NCBI GenBank assembly: GCA_009741485.1
Contig: CM019219.1
Span: 588,146-652,145 of the forward strand
Reading direction: 5' to 3'
Source of the DNA: Malurus cyaneus samueli
Lineage: Eukaryota; Chordata; Aves; Passeriformes; Maluridae
DNA length: 64,000 nt
The position numbers were made by a program, and so were the translations under genes. Under the pieces are notes generated by a model. It had not been told where the DNA came from and ran no database searches. It worked only from the letters and a program-made list of their open reading frames with translations. Every line of letters starts with the position of its first letter. Within the stretch, counting starts at the first letter, position 1. This document shows, in pieces, positions 47,867 to 58,975 of the stretch.

Positions 47867-50162
47867 TATTTTTAAAGTTCATTTCAGATTAAGCACTTTG
47901 CCTCATTGCTCCCAATTTCACTTTCTTAAATCACAACCCTGGCCAGAGACCCAGATTTTATTTCCATCTCACTGCCTAAACCTCAAAGTGAAAAGGAAAT
48001 GATGATCCAGGCCCATTAAGATGGATTCAAAACCAATTAATTCTTTTATATTCCAGAAAAAAAACCCAAAATGCACCAGAAACCCGAAAACCAATAACTG
48101 TGGCCAGCCTGAACAAACTCCATCAACCAGAAATCTTCGTATTCCATGAAGTCAGCCAAGAACCAGAGGGATTTCTGGTGTCAGCAGACCACAGAAGGGA
48201 TTTCCCTTTCGCCCCCACCCTTCCCAGTTTATCAAATCTGCTCACCCTTAAATCCAGCAGAGCACAGTGAAGGGAGTGTGAATTTGGGGATTGTTCCTCC
48301 AGGATGTGAATGACAGTGGAAGTGTCCTGTCCCCACCAGAGCAGCCTTGAACACATTCATCCGCTGCTTTTATTACGTGAAAATAAAAAAAAAAAATCAT
48401 CTTTTAACAGGGCCTCAAGTACACTTCAGGTGTTGATTAAAAAGTGTAACCAAAGAAAAGCCCTCCTGCACACCTGAGTGCACAAACAGCCGAGGTTTCA
48501 GTGCTGTTTGCCCTGTGCTGAGCAATCTGAAGCACTCAGATAATTCCAATATTCCTGCTGATGATCATGCACTGAAAAGGCACCACTAATTCTTGCTAAA
48601 TGCTAATGCAGGGTTACCTAGAGGGACTTAAATCTGCACATGGAGCACGGAAGTGGCAGAATTTGGGCAACAAAACAACTCGGACTCCAGTGGGCTGTGC
48701 TAATACATTTATATATCAAAATAGTGATTGCATTCATCTGCACTGAAAGGTGGCATTTGTATAAAAATGAGAAGCTAAAATGCATCCATCAGACCAAAAC
48801 TCAAATTATTTCTTTATTCCCAACTGCCAGGCTGCTCAGGACTCCAGGCCCTTGGTCAATGGTGCTTTTTTAATGTTTAACCCCTATTTCACTCAAAAAC
48901 CAGAGAAATCAGAAATTTTGCTTCAATGAGCTCCCCTCTTCTTCACAATTAAAGGTGACTTGTTCAGGTATTTTTTATCACCTTCAGAACCTCTGCTGCA
49001 TCAGAGTTTCAGCTGCGTGTCCAAGTCTTCATGTGACTTGAAAAGACACCTGAAATTTTCTATATCATTTAATTGGGCCACATATAGACCGAGACTCCTG
49101 ACAGCCATCAGGACATGGCACTTCACCTCTGCTGATATAAAACAGTAAACAACTCAAAAATGGATTAGTAAAAAGCATCTAAATAACGATGTATTCTAAA
49201 TAACTTCTAAAATCACTCCAGCTCATTAAACTCCAAACCCACATGTGCTTTACTGATATTCAAATACATTTTAAGCAGTTGCCTGGACCACAAGCAGCTC
49301 AGTTTTAAAGCTGCATTTTGCATTTATGAAAAATCCTTCAGCATAGGTTTGGTTTTACAGTTTGGTTGCTCCTCCAGCTCTGTGTTTAACTTCAGCCAGC
49401 CCAAACACACCCGTGCTGGGTGATAGGTCAGAAATACAGAGGACTAAATTTAATAAGAATTTTTCTCCCATTAGAAAGATTTTACCCATTGCACCTTCAG
49501 ATAAATCAGCATCATTACAGCCAGTAACATTCCCAGCTATCACCAGAGGAAGGAAATTCAAATCTGGAAAACCTTTCACTTTATAATTACAGCATTTACA
49601 AAGTTAAAGCTCTCAAAACCACCCCAAACACACTGAAAACTGCCACTACCGAAAACATTCCAAACCTCCCAAAATTAAAACTTTATCCTCCATTTGCCCA
49701 TTAGTTACACTCTCCTCACCAGTCCAGATATCTTATGAACACTGGGTAAACGAGAGAATTGCACAATCCGTCAATAAAATAAACGCATTTTCAACTCCTG
49801 TCCAGATGACTCAAGTTGTCAGTAAAAACTGCCACCAGCGCTGCACTTGCAGAAAAATGTCCATAAATGCATTATTGCGACTGGCAGATCGATGTCCATA
49901 ATAAAAACAAATAGAGTTAACAAGTGCTGGCTCCTCGGAGCGATGCCACATTGGGATGAGGATCCACTGCCCCCACAACTTCTGGGAACAGCAAGAGGCA
50001 CCTGCTGATTGCTCCAGCAGCACAAAAACGGGGCATCCTAATGCAGGGCATCCCTGAAGTCTTACAGGGAATATTAATGGCTTCAGGGTGGAGTTGCAAG
50101 TTCAGAATTTGACAGGGGAACAGAATCCCTGCTTGAAAACTGAACCACCTGCCCAGCACCAC
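47867..50162. other. No gene seen
   Basis: Unique intron 1 sequence, AT-rich, with an A run near 48388-48397. No exon recognised. Confidence 0.55.
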
Positions 50163-50340
50163 AGTGGGAAGGGATTGTTCCCCGGGATGGAATTCCCAGA
50201 GAAGCTGTGGCTGCCCCTGGATCTCTGACAGTGCCCAAGGCCAGGCTGGACACGGCTTGGAGAAGGTGGAAGGTGCCAGGGAGTGGCACTGGATGATCCT
50301 TAACATCCCTTCCAGCCCAAACCATTCTCTGATATTGTTC
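50163..50340 (+). mobile_element. CR1 LINE fragment, 3' end
   Basis: Sense copy with CCCAGAGAAGCTGTGGCTGC, GTGCCCAAGGCCAGGCTGGA and TCCCTTCCAGCCCAAACCAT, followed by TCTCTGATATTGTTCTG. Internally shortened between GGACACGG and GGAGTGGCACTGG. Confidence 0.9.
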
Positions 50341-51889
50341 TGTGAAACTCAAAATGAGAGATGTTAACAACTGTCACAAGCAGGAAGGGTTTTCCTGTCA
50401 GAAATTCAGTGTAAGGGAAGTCAGCAGTGTCCAGGCAGAGCGGCCACCCTGCAGCCACCACGGTGAGGATGGCACCAGAGGCAGAGGACAAGGCTGACAT
50501 TGCCAGACCAGCAGCACCCTGAGGGTTAATTTATCAGCATTAGCTCTCTCACTCCTCCAAAATCTTAAAATGTATGGGGAAAAACCACTACAAGAACACC
50601 ATCCATGTCTTTGACATGTTCTCCTTTGGGTTTGTGGCATTGCTCCTTCTTCAAGGTGTTTAACCAGAGTTGCTCAGGGGCAGCCTTTCCACCTTTCCAG
50701 GACAAAATTCCTGCTTTTCCTGCACAAATCCTTAACTCAGCCATTCGGGGCAGCCCCAGGAACTCTCACAAAGCGCAAAGCTTCTCCCCCAGGCTCTGAC
50801 CCCACAGTGATGCCTTTACCTGATCCTCTACCAATGTGAAGCATCACACAGTGGCGATAAGTTAATTATTACAGTTATCAGGAGCTAAAGCAGCCACAGC
50901 AGCACAAACTGCACTCTCACAACACTTTCCTACAGAGCTTCTGTTCAGCTGCTGAACTAATTAATTTCTCACCGGCCAGAATGCAGATAGGAATTGCTAA
51001 AATCACCTCCCAAGCTCACAGCCACATCTTTTTCCCTCTGAAATTTCAAGCTTTTGGTAGAACTGCCCGTATTTGGAACATTTCTGTTTGAAAACAAACA
51101 AAACTTTTAGTATGAAAAAAACTAAGTCACAGGCTGACAACGTGTACAATAAAACAACGTTTTTACAAGTTTCCTGCACTGAAGGGGTGGGTTTTGGCCC
51201 AGAAAGAATAAGCCCACATCCCCAATTTTAGTCCCCAGTGCATTAGGCAGGGCTTAGAGGTCAAAACTTTCATCAGGATCAAAATAGAACTCTGTTATCC
51301 CAACAAACCCCTCCAGGAGATGCCCCTGGGGCAGGGCAAGCACAAGCCTGGACACCACAAACAGCTGAGAAATGACTGTCCCAGCATCAGAGCAACACCC
51401 CAATATATAAAACTGAGATTTTTCAACGTGAGGCACCAGAGACTGCACCTCACCATTCAGCAAAAGCTCCACTCTGCAAAAATAACATCCACACCACCAA
51501 AAAACACGGTTTATTTGGGAGGGGCATATAAATTAAATAGTTCTTTACACATACCGTGCTTTAAAAGCTGCATGCAGTTACAACATTGTAATTATTTTTA
51601 AACACCTGCAGAGCTCGGCTTTTCTATCAGTGGCAGGAGGGTGTTTTTAGCATAACATTGATTCGCTGTGTGTTAGAGGGGGTGAGGATGGGAGGGATCA
51701 GAGCGCTCATGCTCCGCTCCCGCTCCAGCGCACGTGGAACAGGAATGCGCCCACGTGGAACAGGAATGTGCCTCTGGAATATTCCCAGCAATGGACACTG
51801 CAGGGCTGGGAAAGCTTCTGGGCGGTTATTTCGGGGTAATTCTGCGCTCATCTGCTCGCAGCACCGCCACTCATCCACCCATCCAGCCC
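50341..51889. other. No gene seen
   Basis: Intron 1 up to the CpG island. A short minus-strand frame ending at 51254 looks protein-like but is unsupported (see rejected items). Two ACGTGGAACAGGAATG(C/T)G units, 18 bp apart, lie at 51731-51769. Confidence 0.5.
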
Positions 51890-52180
51890 TGCTGCACCCA
51901 TCGCATCCCCGGAGCGGCACCGCCGCCCCTGCCCGGAGCTATTATTTTAGTGCGTTTTCATGGAAAATGCCCTGATCCCGGCCGCTGCCATCCATCCCCT
52001 TCCCCCTTGGCAGAATTCCAAGGAAAACCAGCGGGTTTTGGGAGCCCTAACCCACCCGGAGCTGCGGACCCGGCGGGCTCGGGAGAACGGGGCCGAGCAT
52101 CCCCCGCTCCCCGTGGACCGCTCCCCTTGTGCCCACCCTCCGGGCCGCCCCCTGGCTCTCCCTGCGGGTCCCAGCGGTGT

Positions 52181-52233
52181 GTGGCTGTCCCTGGAGCTGT
52201 GTGGCTGTCCCTGGAGCTGTGTGGCTGTCCCTG
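52181..52233. repeat. 20-bp tandem repeat in CpG island
   Basis: The unit GTGGCTGTCCCTGGAGCTGT is present 2.65 times without mismatch. It lies just inside intron 1, next to the predicted exon 1 donor. The perfect match suggests a recent expansion and possibly a length polymorphism close to the promoter. Confidence 0.85.
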
Positions 52234-52257
52234 CTGTCCCCCGCTGTCCCCTCGCAC

Positions 52258-52305
52258 CTGCCCGCGGCCTCAGCGCCCGCAGTGCCCGCTCCGCACAGGC
52301 CGCGC
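52258..52305 (-). other. MGMT: Predicted MGMT non-coding exon 1
   Basis: Inside the CpG island the minus strand reads GGCCGCGGGCAG|GTGCGAGG, a good splice donor (exon ends at 52258). A GC box lies just upstream on this strand at 52310-52320. Mammalian MGMT has a short, non-coding, CpG-rich exon 1 far upstream of the start codon, and this is the best candidate. The 5' end is not defined by sequence; the coordinate given is nominal. Another donor, CC|GTGAGC near 52378, is possible. RNA-seq or 5' tags would settle it. Confidence 0.42.
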
Positions 52306-52309
52306 TGCC

Positions 52310-52320
52310 GGGGCGGGGCC
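52310..52320 (-). promoter_or_regulatory. GC box (Sp1-type)
   Basis: The sequence GGGGCGGGGCC sits within the CpG island, about 50 bp upstream of the predicted exon 1 donor. Sp1/KLF factors bind such sites, and several occur in the human MGMT promoter. The role here is inferred from position. Confidence 0.5.
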
Positions 52321-52580
52321 GCACCGCCCGGAAACCGCATCGGAGCGGGGGAAGGGGAAGAGGCAGAGCCGGGCAGCTCACGGAGCTCCGGGAGGAGAGC
52401 AGGAAGAGCCCTGTGCCTGCTCTGTGCTCGTGTGGCCGGAGCGGAGCGGAACCGGCCCCGATGGAGCCCGGCCGGGACTGCCCGGCCCGCGGCCAGCGCG
52501 ACTCGGCCGGAGCGCGCCCGTGGGAAAATGCGGATTTCTGTAAAAATCTATCCAAAAACAGCGATTTGTGCGCGCTGGCA

Positions 52581-52955
52581 CTGCTGGGGGTGTTCAGGTG
52601 GGGAAGAAAAGGTTCCAGGGAGAGCTCAGAGCCCCTTGCAGCACCTAAAGAGGCTCCAGGAGAGCTGGAGAGGGACTGGGACGAGCGATGGAGGGACAAG
52701 AGCCAGGGAATGGCTTTGAGCTGAAAGTGGGGAAGTTTAGATGGGATTTTGGGCAGGAATTGTTCCCTGTAGGGTGGGCAGCCCTGGCACAGGGTGCCCA
52801 GAGAAGCTGTGGCTGCCCCTGGATCCCTTTGAGTGCCCAAGGCCAGGCTGGACATTGGGGCTGGGAGCAGCCTGGGACAGTGGGAGGTGTCCCTGCCATG
52901 GCAGGGGTGGCACTGGGTGGCATTTGGGGTCCCTTCCAACCCAAACCATTCTGGG
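52581..52955 (+). mobile_element. CR1 LINE fragment abutting the CpG island
   Basis: Sense copy starting GGGGGTGTTCAGGTGGGGAA, through GGGAGAGCTCAGAGCCCCTT, to TCCCTTCCAACCCAAACCAT and TCTGGG. It lies 60 bp from the GC-rich promoter block, upstream relative to MGMT. Little diverged. A 413-codon minus-strand frame spans it and the island but is not a gene. Confidence 0.93.
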
Positions 52956-53639
52956 TTTTGCAAAGTTATGGGTAAAGATGGGGACAGGGAATTAGACCTG
53001 AGTTTGCAGAAGGAGAAGCATTTGCTAAATACTATTCCTGGACGAGGAGACATTGAGGAGATAAGGAGTGAAATGCCAGAGGAGAGTGAAGTTACAGCAA
53101 GGTTTATTTGAGGCAATAAAAACCGAAAGAACAAGACATGAAATGCCTGTAAAGTGTGCAGCAAGAAACCACTAATTTTCAAGCTCAAGAATCTTTCAAA
53201 GTTACGTCAGCACACATTTTATGAATTTTTCTATATATGACTCAAACTATCGCAAAATGGAGGAGTCCACGTGGGATGGATGAGAAGAACAATACTTAAG
53301 AAGTCATTGCAGAATTATGGAAATCCTTTCTTTCACAGGGAAAATACATAAATAAATAAAGTACTGAGAGCATTGAGATAGTGCCTGCTTGTTAAAAGTT
53401 CTAATTCTAGAATCCTGATTCTAAAAAAAATAAAAATAAATATAAAATGTGGTCCAAGATGCAGAAGTTTCCCCAATACAGTTGGAAATAGTTATACTGG
53501 AGCAACTGACATTTACTGATGAGAAAAGGAAGCTTTTCCCTCATTCTAATGAAGCTTGCTTTAATGGTCAATTAAAAGGTGCTGCCACTTCAGGGAATGG
53601 CTTGGGTGAGGTTGATCTCATCTCTAAATAAAAAAATTA

Positions 53640-54175
53640 TAAGCCCTGTTCTGGATGGGATGCCCTAGAAATAGTTGCTCTAAACTGGGATATTCTTTCT
53701 GTCCTGATATCCTTGAAAGAAAAGTAGCCAGTTCCTGAAACTTTATTGTAAGTGGAAACCTCCCCAAAATACATATTAATCTTCTCTGCCTCCTCTCCCA
53801 AGGTGATCTCCTTATTGCCTGGAGCATGAAAATTGATTATCTTTAATATGATTTTAGTTTGCATTATAACAGGCTTGAATGGGGAATGTAAAATATCCAG
53901 GTTTTCTTAAATCCTGCCATCTTGGGCTTTGGCAGTGGGGCCATAAAGTTGGGTGTTTGCACTATAAAGGGAAGTTTCTCTGTGCAGTTTCAAACTTTGC
54001 TGCATTGGAACTTGATTAATGGTCACGTATTCCTGTTTATAAATGAGGTGAAAAAGGTCCTTCTGACCATTCTGAGACACTTCCCTCAGAATTAGGAACA
54101 TTTTATTCAAATCTCTTAACTCTTCTGCTGGCCAGGTTTGGGTCTTTGTTGCTTCAAGTATCATTTCAACCACTG
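53640..54175 (-). pseudogene. Protein-like broken reading frame, unidentified
   Basis: Two minus-strand open stretches (54173-53907 and 53864-53637) lie in succession with a stop and about 40 bases between them. Their composition is rich in charged and polar residues, for example WPAEELRDLNKMFLILREVS and ITLGEEAEKINMYFGEV, unlike the low-complexity frames elsewhere. I do not recognise the family. It could be an old transposon or retroviral remnant, a processed pseudogene, or chance. Confidence 0.22.
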
Positions 54176-54331
54176 AGCTTTGGGGTTTGCTGTCCTTTAC
54201 CCATCAGGGACTGTCCCTTGTTAAATATGTCTCATTTTCTCCCTGGGAGAATTCCAGCATTCACCATGGCACATGCAGTTTAATTCACTGATAATAAAGG
54301 TCATGGAGAAATTTGCATTGAAATTTACATT

Positions 54332-54422
54332 GATCCTGTAAGAAAGTCCAGAATTTCTAAAATGTTTTTCAATCTTCATCCTGTAAGAAGGTACAAAATT
54401 TCTAAACTCTTTTCCAATCATG
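54332..54422. repeat. 45-bp tandem duplication, 2 copies
   Basis: ATCCTGTAAGAA(A/G)GT(C/A)CA(G/A)AATTTCTAAA is present twice head to tail, with about seven differences. Confidence 0.85.
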
Positions 54423-55156
54423 TCCAATACCTTTGTTTTCCATTCAAGGCATTTTCTCTCCGTTTTTATTTTATTTAAGTCTGCTCTTTAGAAGACATTG
54501 CCTTTCAGTCCTTAACTTTATTTGTTATTAATTGCTCATTTAATGTGGCATTTTCAGGGACAGGATGGTATTTTCCCAGGACTGGAACATCTGCCTGTGG
54601 TTGTTTTCCAGCACAAACGTGAATTTGCATCCAGGCAAACCAAGGCTTAAGCCAACACATGAACTTTGCAGTCAAAGATTGTGACGGGGTGGGATGAAAA
54701 ACTGAAAAGGAAGGTTTTTATTAAATGCCTTGAGATGGGAATTCACAAATATTTCAGCCTGGATTAAATTCCTTGTTAAGGACTAACCTCTGGAAGCGTC
54801 TCCTTTCTGCAACATCTGCTGTGGAGGAGAGTTTGGGCACCGGAGCTGGAAGGACCCTCTCACCAGGCAGAGAGACAAACAGATGGAGCTCAGGGAAGGT
54901 GCATGACTGGAAATCGCTGGGATTTGGACCTCCCTTGTAGATCCTTAATTTCCCCCCAGAGAGAATTGTCAGATTGGAGCAGAGGCATTAAAATACTCCT
55001 GTCTTTGTGTGCGAGTGCTGCACTGAGTCAGAGTCTGGCCTGGAGTGTTTCCTTTGCTCCTCAGCTGCACGGAGCCCCAGCCATGTCACCTGCTGGAAGT
55101 TCACTTCAACCAGTAAATAAACCTTGCTTTTCACATCTAGAATCACCAGAAAAAGT

Positions 55157-55266
55157 TAAAAAAAAAAAAAAAAAAAACCAAAACAAACAAAAAACCAAAA
55201 AAAACCAAACAAAAAAAACCCCACAAAAAAAACAAAACAAAAAACAAAAAAAAACCAAAAAAACCA
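55157..55266. repeat. A-rich (CAAAA)n array
   Basis: Begins with an 18-base A run, then AACCAAAACAAACAAAAAAC-type repeats. It resembles the array at 33487. Confidence 0.92.
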
Positions 55267-56697
55267 GGCTGAATGAACCCAGAAACTGGGATTTTGTATG
55301 CCAAGACACTCGTGGTTTTCTCAACAGGCAGGGATGTGTCCTGCAAATTTAAATCTGGAAATATTCCTGTCCATGCAGAGCTGGCTGTTTGATCTGGGCA
55401 CGTTATGTGCTTTAATTGGCCCTGGAGGAGAGTGTGTGTATGTGAAAACACTTGAAGTCTGTTTTTTTTAACAGGTTTTTAATAATAGAAGTCATCTCTC
55501 ACACCAGACTTTTGTTCACAGCATACTGGGAGCTTGTCCCTGTGTTTGAATTGATGGGAAATGCTGGGACGCACCAGAGTCACTGGGAATCACTGGGAAC
55601 TGCAGCCTGATGGGTGTATGAGGGCAAGGAGTTAAATTTTGATGGCTTGGGTTGTGATTTGGATGTAAGAAAATAGATCTAAGGGTTCTTCTGGAGATGT
55701 GTAATTTTCTGGGGCTCACCCTTCAGTCTGGATCAGAGCACTTGGGAGATTTCAAATCCCCACAACTCCTTAAACTCAGGGGAATTCAGACAAAAATCTG
55801 TACATTTGAAATTGCCATCATCTTTGAAATACTTAGCAACCCTCACTAATAAATCTTTTTCTCTCCCTCTTCCCCCCAAACATTCTCTAGGCTTGTTTGA
55901 TACCAGTTATAATATGAAAGCATGGAGCCATCTCTGTTGAAAAAACTCAGAGTAAAGCAGGAGTTGGGATATATTGAGCAGGAATACGAGTGGTTCCTGT
56001 GCTGGCAGAGGAAGGAAATTGGGTGGTTCGAGGTGTAGAATTACTGTTAAGTTAAGAAAATGTATTTTAGTAGGCAAAGCATTTTCAGTGCTTATGAAGA
56101 AGCTTGGGATTGGGAGAAATATGATTTCCTGTAATCAAGGTGCTGGGAGTTGTTTGCCAGCCACTAATGCCTTCGGGGAAATCTCGTAGCAAAGCGTGTA
56201 AATGAAAGGGATATTAGCAGAGATTGGCTTCATTTTCTTTAGGGCAAAACTGTAAAAAGTTATGGGGTTTCATATGCCCTACTTGAGGTGCTTTAGTTAT
56301 CTCCTGGCTGCTCTGTTCCAGGAGTTGTTGGCAAATGTTTTGACAATATCGGTGAAGCTCACCGGTATAAATTTTATCTGTTTTGCTACAGAGAAATTTG
56401 TGTGGTAAAAAGGCTTATAAATGTTAAATAAGAGGAATTTTGGGTCAATAAGACCACTGATAAATCTCCTGTTAAATTAAGTGTGCCTGGAGTCCTATAT
56501 TTAGCAGAGCTATTGCCAAATTCCAGCAGGGCTCAAGCATTTCCAATAATTATTACAGCAGAATTTACAGCAGATATTTTTTTCCTATTGACATATTAAG
56601 CATATTTGCAGGAGAACACATCCTTCAGGGGCCTGGGTAATTGTAGCCTGGGTAGAGATGTGCCCAACCTCGTAATTGTTATTAATTATTTGAGAAA

Positions 56698-57080
56698 TCA
56701 CAGAATCGTTGAGGAGTTTGGGTGGGAAGGGACTTTAAATCCCACCCAGTGCCACCCCTGCCATGGCAGGGACCCCTCCCACTGTCCCAGGCTGCTCCCA
56801 GCCCCAATGTCCAGCCTGGCCTTGGGCACTCAAAGGGATCCAGGGGCAGCCACAGCTTCTCTGGGCACCCTGTGCCAGGGCTGCCCACCCTACAGGAAAC
56901 AATTCCTGCCCAATATCCCATCTAAATCTTCCCACTTTCAGCTTAAAGCCATTCCCTGTGTCCTGTCCCTCCATCTCCCTCCTGTCCCTCTCCAGCTCTT
57001 CTGGAGCCCCTTTAGGCCCTGCAAGGAGCTCTGAGCTCTCCCTGGAGCCTTCCCTTCTCCAGCACCCCCAGTTCTCCCAG
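56698..57080 (-). mobile_element. CR1 LINE fragment, 380 bp
   Basis: Antisense copy from TCACAGAATCGTTGAGGAGT and TTGGGTGGGAAGGGACTTTA through GGATCCAGGGGCAGCCACAG to AGGAGCTCTGAGCTCTCCCT and CACCCCCAGTTCTCCCAGGC. Little diverged. Confidence 0.93.
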
Positions 57081-57132
57081 GCTGTTTTTATGAGTGACAC
57101 AGAGCTCCTGGAGGTCAGGGATGTGATTTCCA

Positions 57133-57245
57133 GTGCTCTGGGCACCCTGTGCCAAGGCCTTCCCACCCTACAGGGAACAATTCCTGCCCAATATCCCATC
57201 CATCCCTGCTCTCTGGCACTGGGAGCCATTCCCCCTTGTCCCATC
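57133..57245 (-). mobile_element. Second CR1 piece, partial internal copy
   Basis: TGCTCTGGGCACCCTGTGCC, CAGGGAACAATTCCTGCCCA and CTGGCACTGGGAGCCATTCC repeat an internal part of the CR1 3' region without the tail. It lies about 55 bp beyond the first copy in the same orientation, as an insertion that lacks its 3' end or as a rearranged piece. Confidence 0.85.
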
Positions 57246-58711
57246 ACCACTACATGTCCTTGTGAAAATATTCCTAATAATTTTTTTCATTTTTTCCTCC
57301 CTCCATTCCTCCCTGGGCAGGTGAGCTGCCAACTGTGCCACACAGAGCTCACGGCATCGATTCCTTGGTAGGGACAAATCTTTGTTCTTTACTGGGAGGG
57401 ACTGGAAATCAAATCAGCTGAATTCCTTGTGGTCCCCTTCCCCGTGTGCACGTGTGGGGCTGCGTGGAGCCACATATTGCATTTTTTAGGATTGAATCCG
57501 CTTGGAGCCGGTCCTAATGCGCCTCTCGCAGCGGAGGAAATGGATATTACGCTCGCTGGCTTGAAACGTGCGCTCAAATGCATTGGGAGTTCGATACTAT
57601 TTTTCAAACTGCCAAATAGATAATGTCAGAACATTTCTGAAATGGGATCCTAACATCAAGATATACGGCACCAATCAGCTCACATCAGGCAAAGTACAGC
57701 GTAAAGGCGGCGATGGAGGAAACTACTAGAGAATTTCCATTTTCATTCCCTATGTCAACAGCTTTGTAACTTACCTAGTAGATTGTTTTATGTTTTCCAG
57801 ACCTATTCTCAGTAGACCACAAACACTACATTCGGCTCAGCCTTCAGAACCCAAAGAATTAGATATGCTGTAGTTTATGAAATGGATGTTTATGAAAGTA
57901 TCCTTTGTTTGAATTGCTCGAAAACCCAACATGAATTCCAACTTTGACAGCGTAAGCAGAAAATAAGAGGGCCATAGTGATCTCCCAAATGTAGCCTTAA
58001 CTATTGAGGTTCTCATATTGAAAATGCAATTTTCTGTCTCGATGTTTATGAATGTCTTCAAATTCCCTTTCATAATAGCCCCTTTCTGACAGGCCTTTTT
58101 CAACTCTGAAATATGAGAAGAAAGGTTGCTGCAGAGTGTGGAATAAACCATTACAGGAGGTGCACCTCTGTCCCTCAAGCCAACCAAAGTCAGGGATGAT
58201 GTATGCGCATGGAGGAGCTGGCAGAGCCCGAATCCATCGCAGAGCAGCAGGATTCTTTCACTGAATCCCAGTCAGTTCGGGTGCTAAAATGCCCTGGGAC
58301 ACTTTAGGGAGCCTGTCTGTGTAAAATGTATGAATTCTGTGTGGTTTTATAAACGGGGTGTGACTCTGGAATAACTCTCAGAATTGACCGAGTGCTGGCA
58401 AAGCTCGTCACAGTCGCTGAGGAACAGTCAGAGCTGTTAATGTGGAATTGCCCTCCACAGGCAGAAATGTGTGTTTTGTTTGGGAGAGGACCTACACCGA
58501 GGGAATTCAATTTCCTCTGGATCACCTGTGTGCAGTTTTCACATTGTCCTGGTGTTTTTGTGAGAGTCTGGTGGTTCCTGAGGGAAAGAGTCCCTCGGGA
58601 TGTCCATCCTGAGCTGGATCCTCAGGGAGGGGAATCTTCCTCTGCTCTGGTGAGACACCACCTGCAGGGCTGTGTCTACCTTGGGCTCTCCAGCACAAAT
58701 AAAACCTTGTT
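57246..58711. other. Possible conserved non-coding block
   Basis: From about 57480 to 57760 the sequence is free of repeats and keeps CpG steps (ACGCTCGCTGG, AACGTGCGCTC, AGGCGGCGATGG) in AT-rich text, typical of a conserved enhancer. No open frame of note. The remainder is unique with no gene recognised. Confidence 0.4.
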
Positions 58712-58975
58712 GGATGGATCCAGAGGAGGCCACAGAGATGCTCCAGGGCTGGAGCCCCTCTGGAGCCAGGCTGGGAGAGCTGGGGGTGCTCACCTGGAGA
58801 GGAGAAGGGACAGGGAGAGCTCAGAGCCCCTTGCAGGTACTAAAGGAGCTCCAGGAGAGCTGGAGAAGGACTGGGGACAAGGGATGGAGGGACAGGACAA
58901 GGGGAAATCACCTTAACCTGAAGAAGATCAGATTTAAATTAAATTAGATCTTAAGAAGAAATTCTGTCTTCACTT
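58712..58975 (+). mobile_element. CR1 LINE fragment lacking its 3' end
   Basis: Sense copy with CAGAGGAGGCCACAGAGATG, GGAGCCAGGCTGGGAGAGCT, GCTCAGAGCCCCTTGCAGGT, GACAAGGGGAAATCACCTTA and AGATCTTAAGAAGAAATTCT. It stops before the GGGTGGGCAGCCCTGGC block and tail that normally follow, so it is truncated on the 3' side, unusual for CR1. Confidence 0.85.

Larger units (their letters stand above)
1..52320 (-). other. MGMT: MGMT gene, 5' part (exons 1-3 with introns)
   Basis: This is the partial gene for O6-methylguanine-DNA methyltransferase, the single-use repair protein that moves an alkyl group from O6-alkylguanine to its own cysteine. Seen directly: a CpG-island start region near 52.3 kb, a 44-bp exon at 44.5 kb with a start codon, and a 140-bp exon at 34.1 kb. 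All have matching splice sites and intron 2 is phase 0. The encoded N-terminus matches the zinc-binding N-terminal domain of human MGMT. No exon for the DNA-binding helix or the PCHR active site was seen between 1 and 34050, so the gene should continue past the left edge. Mammalian MGMT also has a non-coding first exon in a CpG island, a start codon in exon 2 and very long introns, which fits this layout. The right limit (transcription start) is inferred. Confidence 0.88.
51890..52520. promoter_or_regulatory. CpG island, likely MGMT promoter
   Basis: This is the only long GC- and CpG-dense block in the window; the flanks are AT-rich or CpG-poor. It contains a GC box (GGGGCGGGGCC, 52310-52320) that could bind Sp1-type factors, many CGG/CCG steps, and no obvious TATA box. 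It lies upstream of the MGMT coding exons in the right place for their promoter. CpG-island MGMT promoters without TATA are known in mammals. Long open frames on both strands here are by-products of the high GC content. Confidence 0.8.
52956..56697. other. Upstream sequence, no gene recognised
   Basis: Sequence beyond the MGMT promoter. It contains a protein-like but broken minus-strand stretch (53640-54175), a 45-bp direct repeat at 54332-54422, and an A-rich array at 55157-55266. The rest is unique AT-rich DNA. Confidence 0.5.

Noticed and set aside
51254..51372. Minus-strand frame ending in FYFDPDESFDL, like a C-terminal exon
   Set aside because: It lies inside MGMT intron 1 on the same strand, has a weak acceptor, no polyadenylation signal nearby and no family I recognise.
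51734..52543. 269-codon plus-strand frame in the CpG island
   Set aside because: High GC removes stop codons; no domain, and low-complexity Pro/Gly/Arg content.
51947..53188. 413-codon minus-strand frame
   Set aside because: It spans the CpG island and a CR1 copy; its parts are CR1 tail translation and GC-rich chance sequence.
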